49,645 nucleotides of DNA, taken from IMG/VR virus record IMGVR_UViG_3300030098_002835, positions 1 to 49,645 of that record; one strand, written 5' to 3'. This stretch comes from a virus. Both the position numbers and the translations under genes were made by a program. Below are positions 5,845 through 12,646 of this stretch, in pieces (the first letter of the stretch is position 1; each line of letters starts with the position of its first letter). A model generated the notes under the pieces. It saw nothing but the letters and a program-made list of their open reading frames with translations, had not been told where the DNA came from and did not search any database.

Positions 5845-6000
5845 TTATAATAATTCTATTGACATATTTAGTTCATCAAATAATTTTCCATATTCAGAGT
5901 CATATACATTGTCAAGTGTGTAGACTACATTGTTGACTGTCATTTCATAGATATCATTATCCTCATCTATTCTAATTGTTATTGTGTTTAAGTTATTCAT
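5845..6000 (-). CDS. Small acidic hypothetical protein (51 aa)
   Basis: A 51-codon ATG frame (MNNLNTITIRIDEDNDIYEM, then TVNNVVYTLDNVYDSEYGKL and an acidic tail) ends in TAA just before promoter P5. It is highly acidic with alternating strands, like a small beta-rich protein. The ATG follows an A/T-rich leader. It has no promoter element of its own, so it is probably co-transcribed from P6 with the frame to its right. No family is recognised. Confidence 0.6.
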   Translation of the reverse strand: MNNLNTITIRIDEDNDIYEMTVNNVVYTLDNVYDSEYGKLFDELNMSIELL

Positions 6001-6018
6001 ATTATTATTATTTATTTG

Positions 6019-6195
6019 TTAGTAGTTAATTTCAATTATATAAGTTTGATTTAAATTTGTATTTGTTATTGTTGTATTATAATTTGATTGTAAATATTCA
6101 ATTTGATTTGAAGTATTTGGAATAATTATAAATTTATTATTTTGATTTAAATAAGTTATATTGTTATTGTTAAGGTATTTGATTAATGTTTTAAT
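6019..6195 (-). other. Start-less open frame behind P6
   Basis: A stop-free frame runs from 6207 to a TAA at 6021-6019 and encodes about 60 residues (for example LIKYLNNNNITYLNQNNKFI), but it holds no ATG, GTG or TTG. The only plausible initiators are ATT (6195) or ATC codons near the start. It occupies exactly the place, 40 bases from promoter P6, where a first cistron is expected. It may be a gene with a non-canonical start, a decayed gene, or chance in very AT-rich DNA. Confidence 0.35.
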
Positions 6196-6236
6196 GATTG
6201 ATAAAGTTTAAGTTATTATTTATTTGTTACATATAT

Positions 6237-6271
6237 ATTATCTATAACATCTCGCATCTGGTCCGAAAAAA
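6237..6271 (-). promoter_or_regulatory. Leftward promoter-like element P6
   Basis: On the minus strand a T-run and CGGACC box (6265-6260) is followed after 17 bases by GATAAT (6242-6237). It is the rightmost leftward promoter and borders the divergent region. A TGCTGTACAT pair begins 8 bases upstream of the -35-like box. Confidence 0.75.
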
Positions 6272-6272
6272 A

Positions 6273-6294
6273 TGCTGTACATGGTGCTGTACAT
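6273..6294 (+). repeat. Two-unit TGCTGTACAT array upstream of P6
   Basis: Two identical TGCTGTACAT units at 6273 and 6285 are spaced 12 bases and placed relative to P6 exactly as the first unit of the larger array is placed relative to P4. Confidence 0.65.
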
Positions 6295-6545
6295 CTTGGG
6301 GGGGCGGGGGCATTTGCTGAAAATTCTATAGAAAATGATTCTAGTTAGTAACACATAATGTAAAAGTAAAATACAAAACCTAAAAAAATATTATGGAAAA
6401 TATATAAACAGGGCCGGGGGTGGGCTAAATAAATTGGTTTTGTTTTTTGTAAAAATTCTAAAAAATAGGGCGCAGCACCCTACCCCTATATTCGTAATAA
6501 CTTTTTTTACTTAAATTACCCACTTAATATGTAATTATTAGAATT
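6295..6545. other. Divergent non-coding region with G-rich tracts
   Basis: No gene is seen between the leftward and rightward operons. The region holds a run of seven G, one C and five G (6298-6310), a GGGCCGGGGGTGGG tract (6411-6424), a TTCTATAGAA palindrome (~6323-6332), and a small GGGCGCAGCACCC hairpin candidate near 6469. These stand out in a strongly AT-rich genome. The rightward promoter must lie here or just upstream, but I could not identify it. An origin of replication is a possible but unproven use. Confidence 0.5.
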
Positions 6546-6824
6546 ATGAAAACTTCACCAATAAGACTAAAACAAAAATTATCACCTAAGGCTGCTGCAG
6601 CCAAGAAGAAAAGAGACCTTAAATCTGCGTTAACCAAAAAGAGATCAGCGTATAAAGCTTCGTCTCAAAGAGCTAGAAGAGAAGCTATAAAAAATGGCGT
6701 CGATGTTAACGGTAAAGATTATGACCATAAGACAGGTACTTTTAAATCCGTTAAGGCTAACCGTGGTAACGACGGTAAAGGAACAAAGAGTGAAGGAAGT
6801 AAAAACTATAAAATAAAAAACTAA
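6546..6824 (+). CDS. Small very basic protein, first rightward gene
   Basis: A 92-residue Lys/Arg-rich protein (MKTSPIRLKQKLSPKAAAAK, then SAYKASSQRARREAIKNGVD and a Gly/Lys tail). The composition suits a nucleic-acid-binding or internal virion protein. The opening MKTSPIRLKQ resembles the MKxxPFKLR-type starts of other small proteins in this operon. It is the first gene after the divergent region and is separated by only 3 bases from the next. The start is the only Met near the 5' end and follows an A/T-rich leader. The function is inferred only from composition and position. Confidence 0.75.
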   Translation: MKTSPIRLKQKLSPKAAAAKKKRDLKSALTKKRSAYKASSQRARREAIKNGVDVNGKDYDHKTGTFKSVKANRGNDGKGTKSEGSKNYKIKN

Positions 6825-6827
6825 GAT

Positions 6828-7157
6828 ATGAAACAAGCACCGTTCAAATTAAGATCAGGTAATAAACCCTCTATAGCTAAACTTTCTGGAATATCACCAA
6901 TGAAAGACAACAGGCCTAAGTGGTTGCAAAAACTAGATAGTGATTTAACAGCTGCTAAAACAAAAGCAGAAGAAAAATTTAAAGCTGGATTTAAGAATCC
7001 AAACACAGGCCAACTAAGAATTAAAGAGTCCTTAGATACATTTAAAAAACAAGTAGAAACTAAAACGCAAAAAGGTATCGGTGGGTTTTTACAGGCTTTA
7101 AAAAAGAAAAGTGAAGAAATAAAAAAAGATTTACAAACAAAATTTAAAAGAAAATAA
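6828..7157 (+). CDS. Small basic helical protein with NKPSIAKLSG motif
   Basis: The 109-residue product starts MKQAPFKLRSGNKPSIAKLS and continues SPMKDNRPKW, then turns into a long amphipathic, Lys-rich helix (residues ~40-109). The first ~30 residues are nearly the same as those of the next gene, so the two are paralogous at the N-terminus only. A shared disordered N-terminal tag on different bodies would suit a virion-packaging or docking signal; this is inference. No enzyme motif is present. Confidence 0.75.
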   Translation: MKQAPFKLRSGNKPSIAKLSGISPMKDNRPKWLQKLDSDLTAAKTKAEEKFKAGFKNPNTGQLRIKESLDTFKKQVETKTQKGIGGFLQALKKKSEEIKKDLQTKFKRK

Positions 7158-7159
7158 TT

Positions 7160-7447
7160 ATGCCAAATTTTAAGAAAAACACAGCCTCATTTATGTTAAA
7201 ATCGAGTAACAAGCCTTCTATAGCTAAATTATCTGGTGCTTATTCACCAATGAAAGACAAAAATCCTAAAATACTAAACTTTAGAACTTGGAAAAATGAA
7301 ATATGGAATAAATATAACTCATATGGACAAGGATTAGAAATTCCTGATTCGCATGCTAAGCAAGATTACAGAGAATATGTAGCTGAACAAAACGAAAAAG
7401 CTGGATTTAAAACTGATTATAAAGGAAACGTAAAAAGTAAAGACTAA
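7160..7447 (+). CDS. Small protein sharing the NKPSIAKLSG motif
   Basis: A 95-residue protein (MPNFKKNTASFMLKSSNKPS, then IAKLSGAYSPMKDKNPK) has the same N-terminal motif as its neighbour followed by an unrelated, aromatic-rich body (WKNEIWNKYNSYGQGLEIPD). It is 2 bases downstream of the first paralogue. No catalytic motif is seen. It is probably a small virion-associated or assembly protein, judged from its place at the head of the structural operon. Confidence 0.75.
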   Translation: MPNFKKNTASFMLKSSNKPSIAKLSGAYSPMKDKNPKILNFRTWKNEIWNKYNSYGQGLEIPDSHAKQDYREYVAEQNEKAGFKTDYKGNVKSKD

Positions 7448-7480
7448 CAATATTAACCAATACATAAAACCAAAAAAACT

Positions 7481-7768
7481 ATGACTTATTTGTATTACAA
7501 AAGTTCGTATACCACGAACACAAAACCGAATGAAAGAACTATTAACCAATGGAAACACCTAGCTGAGAAGAGTAATTGGAGAATTACACAATTGGCAAAT
7601 GGCTATTACCAAACAGAGTGCTCTAATCCAGATAATGAAGAGTGGCACGCTGTAACAAGAAGAGAAACAGTCGAAGGCGCCGAAACAGCAATTAACGGTA
7701 GCATCGACCACTTCTCTAAAAAACTAGAAGCAACAAAAGGACCTAAAGTTATAAAAACATTCAAATAG
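7481..7768 (+). CDS. Conserved hypothetical protein (95 aa)
   Basis: The product starts MTYLYYKSSYTTNTKPNERT. It holds WRITQLANGYYQTECSNPDN, then WHAVTRRETVEGAETAINGS, and ends KGPKVIKTFK. I recognise the TRRET.EGAE.AI.GS...KL...GPKV.KTF pattern from marine uncultured phages, where it is also hypothetical. It is a soluble alpha/beta-sized protein. Its ATG lies in an A-rich leader 33 bases after the previous gene, and it directly precedes groEL. Confidence 0.8.
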   Translation: MTYLYYKSSYTTNTKPNERTINQWKHLAEKSNWRITQLANGYYQTECSNPDNEEWHAVTRRETVEGAETAINGSIDHFSKKLEATKGPKVIKTFK

Positions 7769-7790
7769 AAACACAATTAAATTAAATTAA

Positions 7791-9359
7791 ATGGAATATA
7801 ATCTACCTAGCGAGATTGTCAAAGATCTAAATTTTGGCAATGACGCTAAAACAAGAATTATAGCTGGTGTAAGTAAGCTAGCTCAAGCCGTAAAATCCAC
7901 ACTAGGCGCCTCTGGTAAGTGCGTTATATATGAAGATGGACGCGGTAAACCGGTAATCACAAAAGACGGTGTAACAGTAGCCGAATCTGTTGTCTTATTT
8001 GATCCGGTTGAAAATATGGGAGCTACTTTAATTAAAGAAGCAGCTAGAAATACAGTGAAAGAGGCAGGGGACGGAACCACAACGGCGACCGTCCTTGCTG
8101 AATCACTAATAAAAGAAATTAATAATAGTAATTGGAAAGACAATACTATTAGAGAAATAAAAGAAGGTATAAACTCTGGCCTTAAAAAGGTAAACGATTA
8201 TCTTGATAGTGTAAAAATTGAGGTAAAAGACGACATGTTAGACAATGTTGCTACTATAAGTTGCAATAACGATAAAGAGTTAGGTACTATTATTGCTGAT
8301 GCTTATAAAAAAGTAGGTGACGATGGCGTTGTTTTAATGGAAAGTTCTGAAACTGATGAAACTTATATTGAACTAGTTGACGGCGTACAGCTTGAGTGTG
8401 GTATGACATCACCTCATTTTGTTACAGACACTGAAAAACAACGTACTGTACTAGAAAACCCACTAGTTTTAATTGTTGCATCGGAAATACCTAACGTTAG
8501 AAAGATACAAAACATATTAGAGTTTGTTATAAAGAACAATAGATCGCTTTTAATCGTAGCTTCTGTATCACAACAAGTGAAAAGTGCGCTACTTATGAAC
8601 AAGGTTAAGGGAAATATTAAAGTAAATATTATAGATTTACCAGGATTTGGCCCTACAAAGCAAGATACTATAAAAGATTTAGCTATTTTAACAAAAGCTA
8701 CTGTAATTAATGAAGAATTAGGTGATGATTTAGACGGAATATCGCTAGATATACTGGGAGAAACTGAAAAAGCAGTTACAGATGACAAAAATACAGTAAT
8801 TACGCTTGAAAATATTGATGAAAGTGTAAAAGACCGTATAAAAGAAGTTAAAAAGCTGTATAAAGCAGAAAAAAGTGGCTTTATTAAGAAAAAAATACAA
8901 CAAAGGATAGCAATGTTATCCGGTAGCGTTGGAATCGTGCGTGTTGGCGCTAATTCTAAAGTTGAGTTAAAAGAAAAACGTGATAGAGTAGAAGATGCGA
9001 TATATGCTACTAAAGCCGCGTTAAAAGAAGGTATAGTGCCAGGTGGTGGTATAGCTCTATTAAATGCTTCACAAGAAATAAAACCTGAAAACGCTGGTGA
9101 GACTATACTATTAAACGCTATTAAGTCTCCGTTTGAAACAATACTTGCTAATGCGGGTATAGAACAAGTAGGACCTAGGCCAAATAAAGGCGTCGGTATT
9201 GATGTCGTAACAAGCGAGGAAGTAAACATGATAGACGCTGGGGTTATAGATCCTGTACTTGTTACTAAAACAGCACTTAAAAATGCGATTTCTGTTGTAA
9301 CTACTATTATATCCGCTGATTGTGTAATTTCAAATATTAGGATCAATGAAGGCAGTTAA
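7791..9359 (+). CDS. groEL: Phage chaperonin GroEL (Hsp60)
   Basis: A full-length group I chaperonin of 522 residues. The equatorial ATP site is intact: TLGASGK near residue 40, KDG with Asp59, AGDGTTTAT with Asp94, VEDA with catalytic Asp402, PGGG near 416-420, and the C-terminal NMIDAGVIDP block. The apical domain (about 195-375) keeps PGFG, but its substrate and GroES-binding face has changed: the YLSPYF stretch of E. coli reads MTSPHF. The loop after the last GGG segment is shortened and the Gly-Gly-Met tail is absent. It should form a folding ring for phage or host proteins. It overlaps groES by 14 bases. The leader AATTAAATTAAATTAAATGG is Bacteroidetes-like. Confidence 0.97.
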   Translation: MEYNLPSEIVKDLNFGNDAKTRIIAGVSKLAQAVKSTLGASGKCVIYEDGRGKPVITKDGVTVAESVVLFDPVENMGATLIKEAARNTVKEAGDGTTTATVLAESLIKEINNSNWKDNTIREIKEGINSGLKKVNDYLDSVKIEVKDDMLDNVATISCNNDKELGTIIADAYKKVGDDGVVLMESSETDETYIELVDGVQLECGMTSPHFVTDTEKQRTVLENPLVLIVASEIPNVRKIQNILEFVIKNNRSLLIVASVSQQVKSALLMNKVKGNIKVNIIDLPGFGPTKQDTIKDLAILTKATVINEELGDDLDGISLDILGETEKAVTDDKNTVITLENIDESVKDRIKEVKKLYKAEKSGFIKKKIQQRIAMLSGSVGIVRVGANSKVELKEKRDRVEDAIYATKAALKEGIVPGGGIALLNASQEIKPENAGETILLNAIKSPFETILANAGIEQVGPRPNKGVGIDVVTSEEVNMIDAGVIDPVLVTKTALKNAISVVTTIISADCVISNIRINEGS

Positions 9360-9603
9360 TAATTACATAATCATAGATCTTATAAAGAACGAACCTAAGA
9401 AAGTCGCGGGATTGATTTTAACAGATGAAATTAACGAAGACAATAGGTATTTAAAAGCAAAGGTTGTATCTGTTGGTAACCTTGTGGAAGGGATAAACAA
9501 AGGAGATGTTGTTTATTACGATAGACATGCAGGCCACGGTATACAACATAAAGATAAATTTTACGGCGTTATAAAACAAATGGACGTTGTACTTATAGAT
9601 TAA
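9346..9603 (+). CDS. groES: Phage co-chaperonin GroES (Hsp10)
   Basis: This 85-residue protein fits a single GroES barrel: strand MKAVNNYIIIDLI, a mobile loop with EPKKVAGLILTDE (LIL standing for the usual hydrophobic IVL tripeptide that docks on GroEL), the core strand LKAKVVSVGN, KGDVVYYDRHAG, and a final strand MDVVLID. It is about 10 residues shorter than E. coli GroES. Its ATG lies inside the end of groEL, so the two are translationally coupled, with the gene order reversed relative to the usual bacterial groES-groEL. It is most likely the cap for the phage GroEL. Confidence 0.93.
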   Translation: MKAVNNYIIIDLIKNEPKKVAGLILTDEINEDNRYLKAKVVSVGNLVEGINKGDVVYYDRHAGHGIQHKDKFYGVIKQMDVVLID

Positions 9604-9673
9604 GCCCAAACCATAAACTAAAAACCTTAAACTTAAAAAACAAAAACGAATTATTAATTAAAAAAACAAAATT

Positions 9674-9997
9674 ATGGCAACAATGGTAAAGTTTGTTAAG
9701 TCAGCAACAGCTGCTTTAGCAATAAATCCAGCTAATTTTAACGGGGCAGTTATTTCTGCTGCTGGTAGAATGGAGTTGGATTTTACAAAAACAAATGGTG
9801 CTGCAACTGGTACTTCATTAGTAGACTTAAATATTACTGATGGAGCGGCTGGTATAGAGCAAAAAAGAGTTTTCCAAGCTATAGCTAACGCTCTAGGTGG
9901 ACATCCAAGACACGGTGCTGTGGTAGAAGTAGCAGACGTTCTATCAAGCAAATTTATTCACCCAGACATAACAGGCGTTCAGGCTGTTACTGTATAA
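9674..9997 (+). CDS. Small virion-like protein (107 aa)
   Basis: An Ala/Gly-rich, neutral protein (MATMVKFVKSATAALAINPA, later DFTKTNGAATGTSLVDLNIT) ending in a Val-rich strand. There is no catalytic motif. It begins a run of four such small, Thr/Ala/Gly-rich products (9674-11037 and 12647) that look like beta-rich decoration or head proteins. I do not recognise a named family. A 70-base A-rich gap separates it from groES, so a secondary promoter here is possible but none is recognisable. Confidence 0.7.
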   Translation: MATMVKFVKSATAALAINPANFNGAVISAAGRMELDFTKTNGAATGTSLVDLNITDGAAGIEQKRVFQAIANALGGHPRHGAVVEVADVLSSKFIHPDITGVQAVTV

Positions 9998-10010
9998 AAA
10001 ATAAAAAACA

Positions 10011-10367
10011 ATGGCAGAAAATTATTTATTCTTCGCTGATGGCGGAGACAACGACCAAGACAAAGACGCAATAATGTTTCCTAGGTCTAGATTCATAGGG
10101 GCAGTTTCAACAAATGTAACTACATTAGAATTTTTCTTTAAAGATAGAGCTAATGCAGCTGGAAATGATGATGTATCATGTACTATAACAAGTGGTACTC
10201 ATAAAACAGTTTGTGATAAATTTGCTGAACTTGCGAATGGAAATAGAAACAATACTAACAATTTTACAGTTATAGCTGACATGAATGATGGCTTACCTTC
10301 TAACGAAGGAGCAATAAGTTCAGCAGGAATATCAGAAATATCTGCATTAACAATAACAACTTCATAA
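10011..10367 (+). CDS. Small virion-like protein, YLFF type (118 aa)
   Basis: The product begins MAENYLFFADGGDNDQDKDA and contains MFPRSRFIGAVSTNVTTLEF. I recognise this opening (aromatic strand, acidic Asp-rich loop, then PxSRFxG) from small proteins in many marine phages, probably virion components. Two Cys are present (VSCTI and VCDKF). It is followed 1 base later by a gene with the related METYLYFRKF opening. The exact role is unknown. Confidence 0.72.
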   Translation: MAENYLFFADGGDNDQDKDAIMFPRSRFIGAVSTNVTTLEFFFKDRANAAGNDDVSCTITSGTHKTVCDKFAELANGNRNNTNNFTVIADMNDGLPSNEGAISSAGISEISALTITTS

Positions 10368-10368
10368 T

Positions 10369-11037
10369 ATGGAAACTTATTTATACTTTAGAAAGTTTAG
10401 ACCTGCAACTTTCACTTCTACACAAGGAAGCGCAACGCAGGCATTAAGTGCTCCTTCAGTAGCTTCTATTGGTGGAGCTGTAGATGCTGCAGGTGTTAAG
10501 ATAGCATCATCAACAGAGATAGCTAGTATGACAGTTACGCCAGCTGATGGCGCTAATTCAAATATTGGATCCAACTACTCTCATCCTGGCGCAGGTGTAG
10601 CTTTAACAATAGCTACTTCCGCTATCAATAGTGTAGCTGATAGTGTTATCACATTTGACAATGTAACGCAAGACACAGCAAACGGTTACAACTTTGAAAC
10701 TGGAGATATTATTACAGTTACTTTACAACAAGGGCTTGAGACTTCAGTTATGTATGCTGCTAGTGCTTTAAAAGGAATAGAAGCTAGCGCAACTGGATCT
10801 ACAATACTTAGATTTAATTCTTTGAAAAATGATGGTACTGATGATATTATAACTATAGCTCATGACAACGGTAAATATGAAGATATAGTTAATGGTATTA
10901 ACGCTGTTATTAATGGTAAAAACCATAGCGGCGTAGTAACTGTTATAGATGGTTCAGGCGGTAGTTTAGTTTTATCTAAAGAGTTAGAAGGTTTAGGTAT
11001 TGATGGATTATCAATAGTGTTTGAATCTGGTTACTAG
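10369..11037 (+). CDS. Virion-like protein, YLYFR type (222 aa)
   Basis: It starts METYLYFRKFRPATFTSTQG and then becomes a long Ala/Ser/Thr/Val-rich, probably all-beta sequence with INAVINGKNHSGVVTVIDGS near the C-terminus. The YLYFR opening links it to the previous gene. The composition suits a capsid-decoration or head-fibre protein; I see no enzyme motif. The start forms a TAATATG junction with the upstream stop, and the gene ends in tandem TAG stops just before the winged-helix gene. Confidence 0.72.
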   Translation: METYLYFRKFRPATFTSTQGSATQALSAPSVASIGGAVDAAGVKIASSTEIASMTVTPADGANSNIGSNYSHPGAGVALTIATSAINSVADSVITFDNVTQDTANGYNFETGDIITVTLQQGLETSVMYAASALKGIEASATGSTILRFNSLKNDGTDDIITIAHDNGKYEDIVNGINAVINGKNHSGVVTVIDGSGGSLVLSKELEGLGIDGLSIVFESGY

Positions 11038-11040
11038 TAG

Positions 11041-11481
11041 ATGCGATTAACCGCGCAAGATCTGCGTGAAATGAATATCCTTAAGTATTACAGGCTCACG
11101 CGAAAGTGGGCTTGTAAGACTTACGGATTAACAGATGCAGATTTAGAATTATTAATTTATTTAGATTGTAAAGGAAGATTTACACGACAAGAGTTTATAG
11201 ATGGTACTTACACCATGAGTTGGGATAAGAACCGTTGGGAGAAACTACGAAGGTTAGGTTGGATAGAAACCTGGAGACACAGAAACAGAACAACAATAAA
11301 GTACTCGGTGTTTAAAACATCATTCAAATGTTCTCAGTTAATATCTAGAATATATAGAGTATTGTTAGGTAAAGAAGATTTACCAGTATCAGAGAGAAGT
11401 ACATTTTATAATAATAAAACATATACAGATAAGGTTTTTAATAAATCTATAGATGATATGATAAAAGATAAAGAAAGATGA
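11041..11481 (+). CDS. Winged-helix DNA-binding protein (MarR-like)
   Basis: A 146-residue basic protein. Residues ~10-95 have the order of a winged-helix domain: helices LREMNILKYYRLTRKWACKT and LTDADLELLIYLDCKGRFTR, a helix KNRWEKLRRLGWIETWRH as recognition element, then a beta wing (NRTTIKYSVFKTS). The C-terminal part is helical. I recognise close look-alikes in uncultured marine phages with no tested role. It could be a late regulator or a DNA-packaging accessory, since it sits among structural genes. It overlaps the next gene by 4 bases (ATGA). Confidence 0.75.
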   Translation: MRLTAQDLREMNILKYYRLTRKWACKTYGLTDADLELLIYLDCKGRFTRQEFIDGTYTMSWDKNRWEKLRRLGWIETWRHRNRTTIKYSVFKTSFKCSQLISRIYRVLLGKEDLPVSERSTFYNNKTYTDKVFNKSIDDMIKDKER

Positions 11482-11834
11482 AAGGACCATTTAAACTAAA
11501 ATACAACAAATCATCGTTTCCGTTTAAAGAAGAAGAAGGCAACGCTATAGTTGCTGCCGCTGCTTCTGCAAATGAAGAGATTGAAAGAGGTGAAGGTGGA
11601 GTAGCTAGTTTTTTATCTGGATTTGCCGGCGGTTTAAGTAGTACCGTCCAGTCTAAGAAAAAGAATAAAAAAGAAAAGGATAAAGAAAAACCAAAGAAAC
11701 GAAAGAAAAACATTGCATACGATCCAAAACAAAGTGGACCACCACCTGGTGGATACTCAGTAGAAAAACCTGGTCCAGATCCAAAAACAGAGATTGAAAT
11801 AAAAAAGAAAAAACCTGGTTATTATGGGGTTTAA
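11478..11834 (+). CDS. Small Lys/Pro-rich protein with MKGPFKLKY start
   Basis: The 118-residue product opens MKGPFKLKYNKSSFPFKEEE, has a small hydrophobic Gly/Ala patch (VASFLSGFAGGLSS, ~42-55), then a highly charged Lys-rich stretch and a Pro/Gly-rich tail. The opening repeats the PFKL motif of the gene at 6828. It is probably largely disordered. In this setting it may be a minor virion protein; there is no direct evidence. It overlaps both neighbours. Confidence 0.7.
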   Translation: MKGPFKLKYNKSSFPFKEEEGNAIVAAAASANEEIERGEGGVASFLSGFAGGLSSTVQSKKKNKKEKDKEKPKKRKKNIAYDPKQSGPPPGGYSVEKPGPDPKTEIEIKKKKPGYYGV

Positions 11835-12255
11835 ATTAGGTAGAGGTAAAATACCGTCAATGATTAGTGGTGAAATAAAAAATAAAATGAGGTTTGGACA
11901 AGAAGCAGGTGGAGACGCGTCTGTACCTGGTACGCCTGTTATAAGAAAACCATTAGAAGAAGGCGTGTTAGGCGAGGCTAATATGGATGGTACTATATTT
12001 ATTAGTGATAAAATTGTGCCTGGTAGTCACGAAGAGAGACAGGTAGTAAACCACGAAATGGTACATGCTACTGACATGAAAATTGGTAAACTTGCTTATG
12101 GAGATAACTTTGTTAAATATAATGGCAATATATATCCAAGAAAAACAATTAACGGAAAAGATATGATAATAGTTGATGGTGTTGCTAAAGAAGCTGGTGA
12201 TACTGGCTTTCCTTGGGAAGACGACGCTAACAACGGAACAGAACAAAACGTATGA
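11824..12255 (+). CDS. Small putative zinc metallopeptidase (HExxH)
   Basis: The 143-residue protein contains HEERQVVNHEMVHATDMKIG with an H-E-M-V-H core (about residues 79-83), the zinc-binding and catalytic signature of metallopeptidases. It is followed by YPRKTINGKDMIIVDG and an acidic end. The N-terminus (MGFKLGRGKIPSM) resembles the other FKL starts of this operon. No signal peptide is seen. Small HExxH proteins in phage structural operons are thought to process virion proteins or the cell wall, but neither role is shown here. The third zinc ligand is not obvious. It overlaps the upstream gene by 11 bases. Confidence 0.75.
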   Translation: MGFKLGRGKIPSMISGEIKNKMRFGQEAGGDASVPGTPVIRKPLEEGVLGEANMDGTIFISDKIVPGSHEERQVVNHEMVHATDMKIGKLAYGDNFVKYNGNIYPRKTINGKDMIIVDGVAKEAGDTGFPWEDDANNGTEQNV

Positions 12256-12644
12256 ATATATTAGGAAAAATATTTTCAGGTGGGGCTGCTGATTTAGTAA
12301 AAGATGTAGGTGGTGTAATAGACAATCTACATACTTCCAAAGAAGAAAAGCTTGAGGCTGAAAAGAAAATTAAAGACATGATAATGGGTTATGAAGCAGA
12401 AATGCAAAAGCAAGTAACTGAAAGATGGGGTATGGATATGAAATCCGATTCTTGGTTATCAAAAAACATAAGACCATTAACCTTAATGTTCTTAGTGATA
12501 TCAACAGTGTTAATGATATTTATTGACGCTGGTGTTATTGCTTTTGAAGTAAAAGATACTTGGGTGGACTTATTACAATTAGTATTAATAACGGTGATTG
12601 GTGCTTACTTCGGTGGTAGATCACTAGAAAAAGTAAAAAAATAA
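12252..12644 (+). CDS. Holin-like membrane protein (3TM-type family)
   Basis: A charged helical N-terminal half (NLHTSKEEKLEAEKKIKDMI) is followed by SWLSKNIRPLTLMFLVISTV, a second hydrophobic segment (WVDLLQLVLITVIGAYFGGR) and a basic end. This layout matches the holin-like family of gene-transfer agents and many marine phages (GTA holin 3TM type). Two clear membrane helices are visible. It would permeabilise the inner membrane at lysis, though proteins of this family lack direct proof in most phages. It overlaps the previous gene by 4 bases (ATGA). Confidence 0.8.
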   Translation: MNILGKIFSGGAADLVKDVGGVIDNLHTSKEEKLEAEKKIKDMIMGYEAEMQKQVTERWGMDMKSDSWLSKNIRPLTLMFLVISTVLMIFIDAGVIAFEVKDTWVDLLQLVLITVIGAYFGGRSLEKVKK

Positions 12645-12646
12645 AT

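Noticed and set aside
6487-6494. TATATTCG as a Bacteroidetes -7 box (TAnnTTTG) for the rightward operon
   Set aside because: It has one mismatch and no TTG at the needed distance upstream, so the rightward promoter stays unassigned.
8414-9346. A 310-codon open frame on the minus strand
   Set aside because: It is the antisense shadow of groEL, whose motifs are complete. Its Ser/Ile/Phe-rich sequence has no family look and it has no upstream signal.
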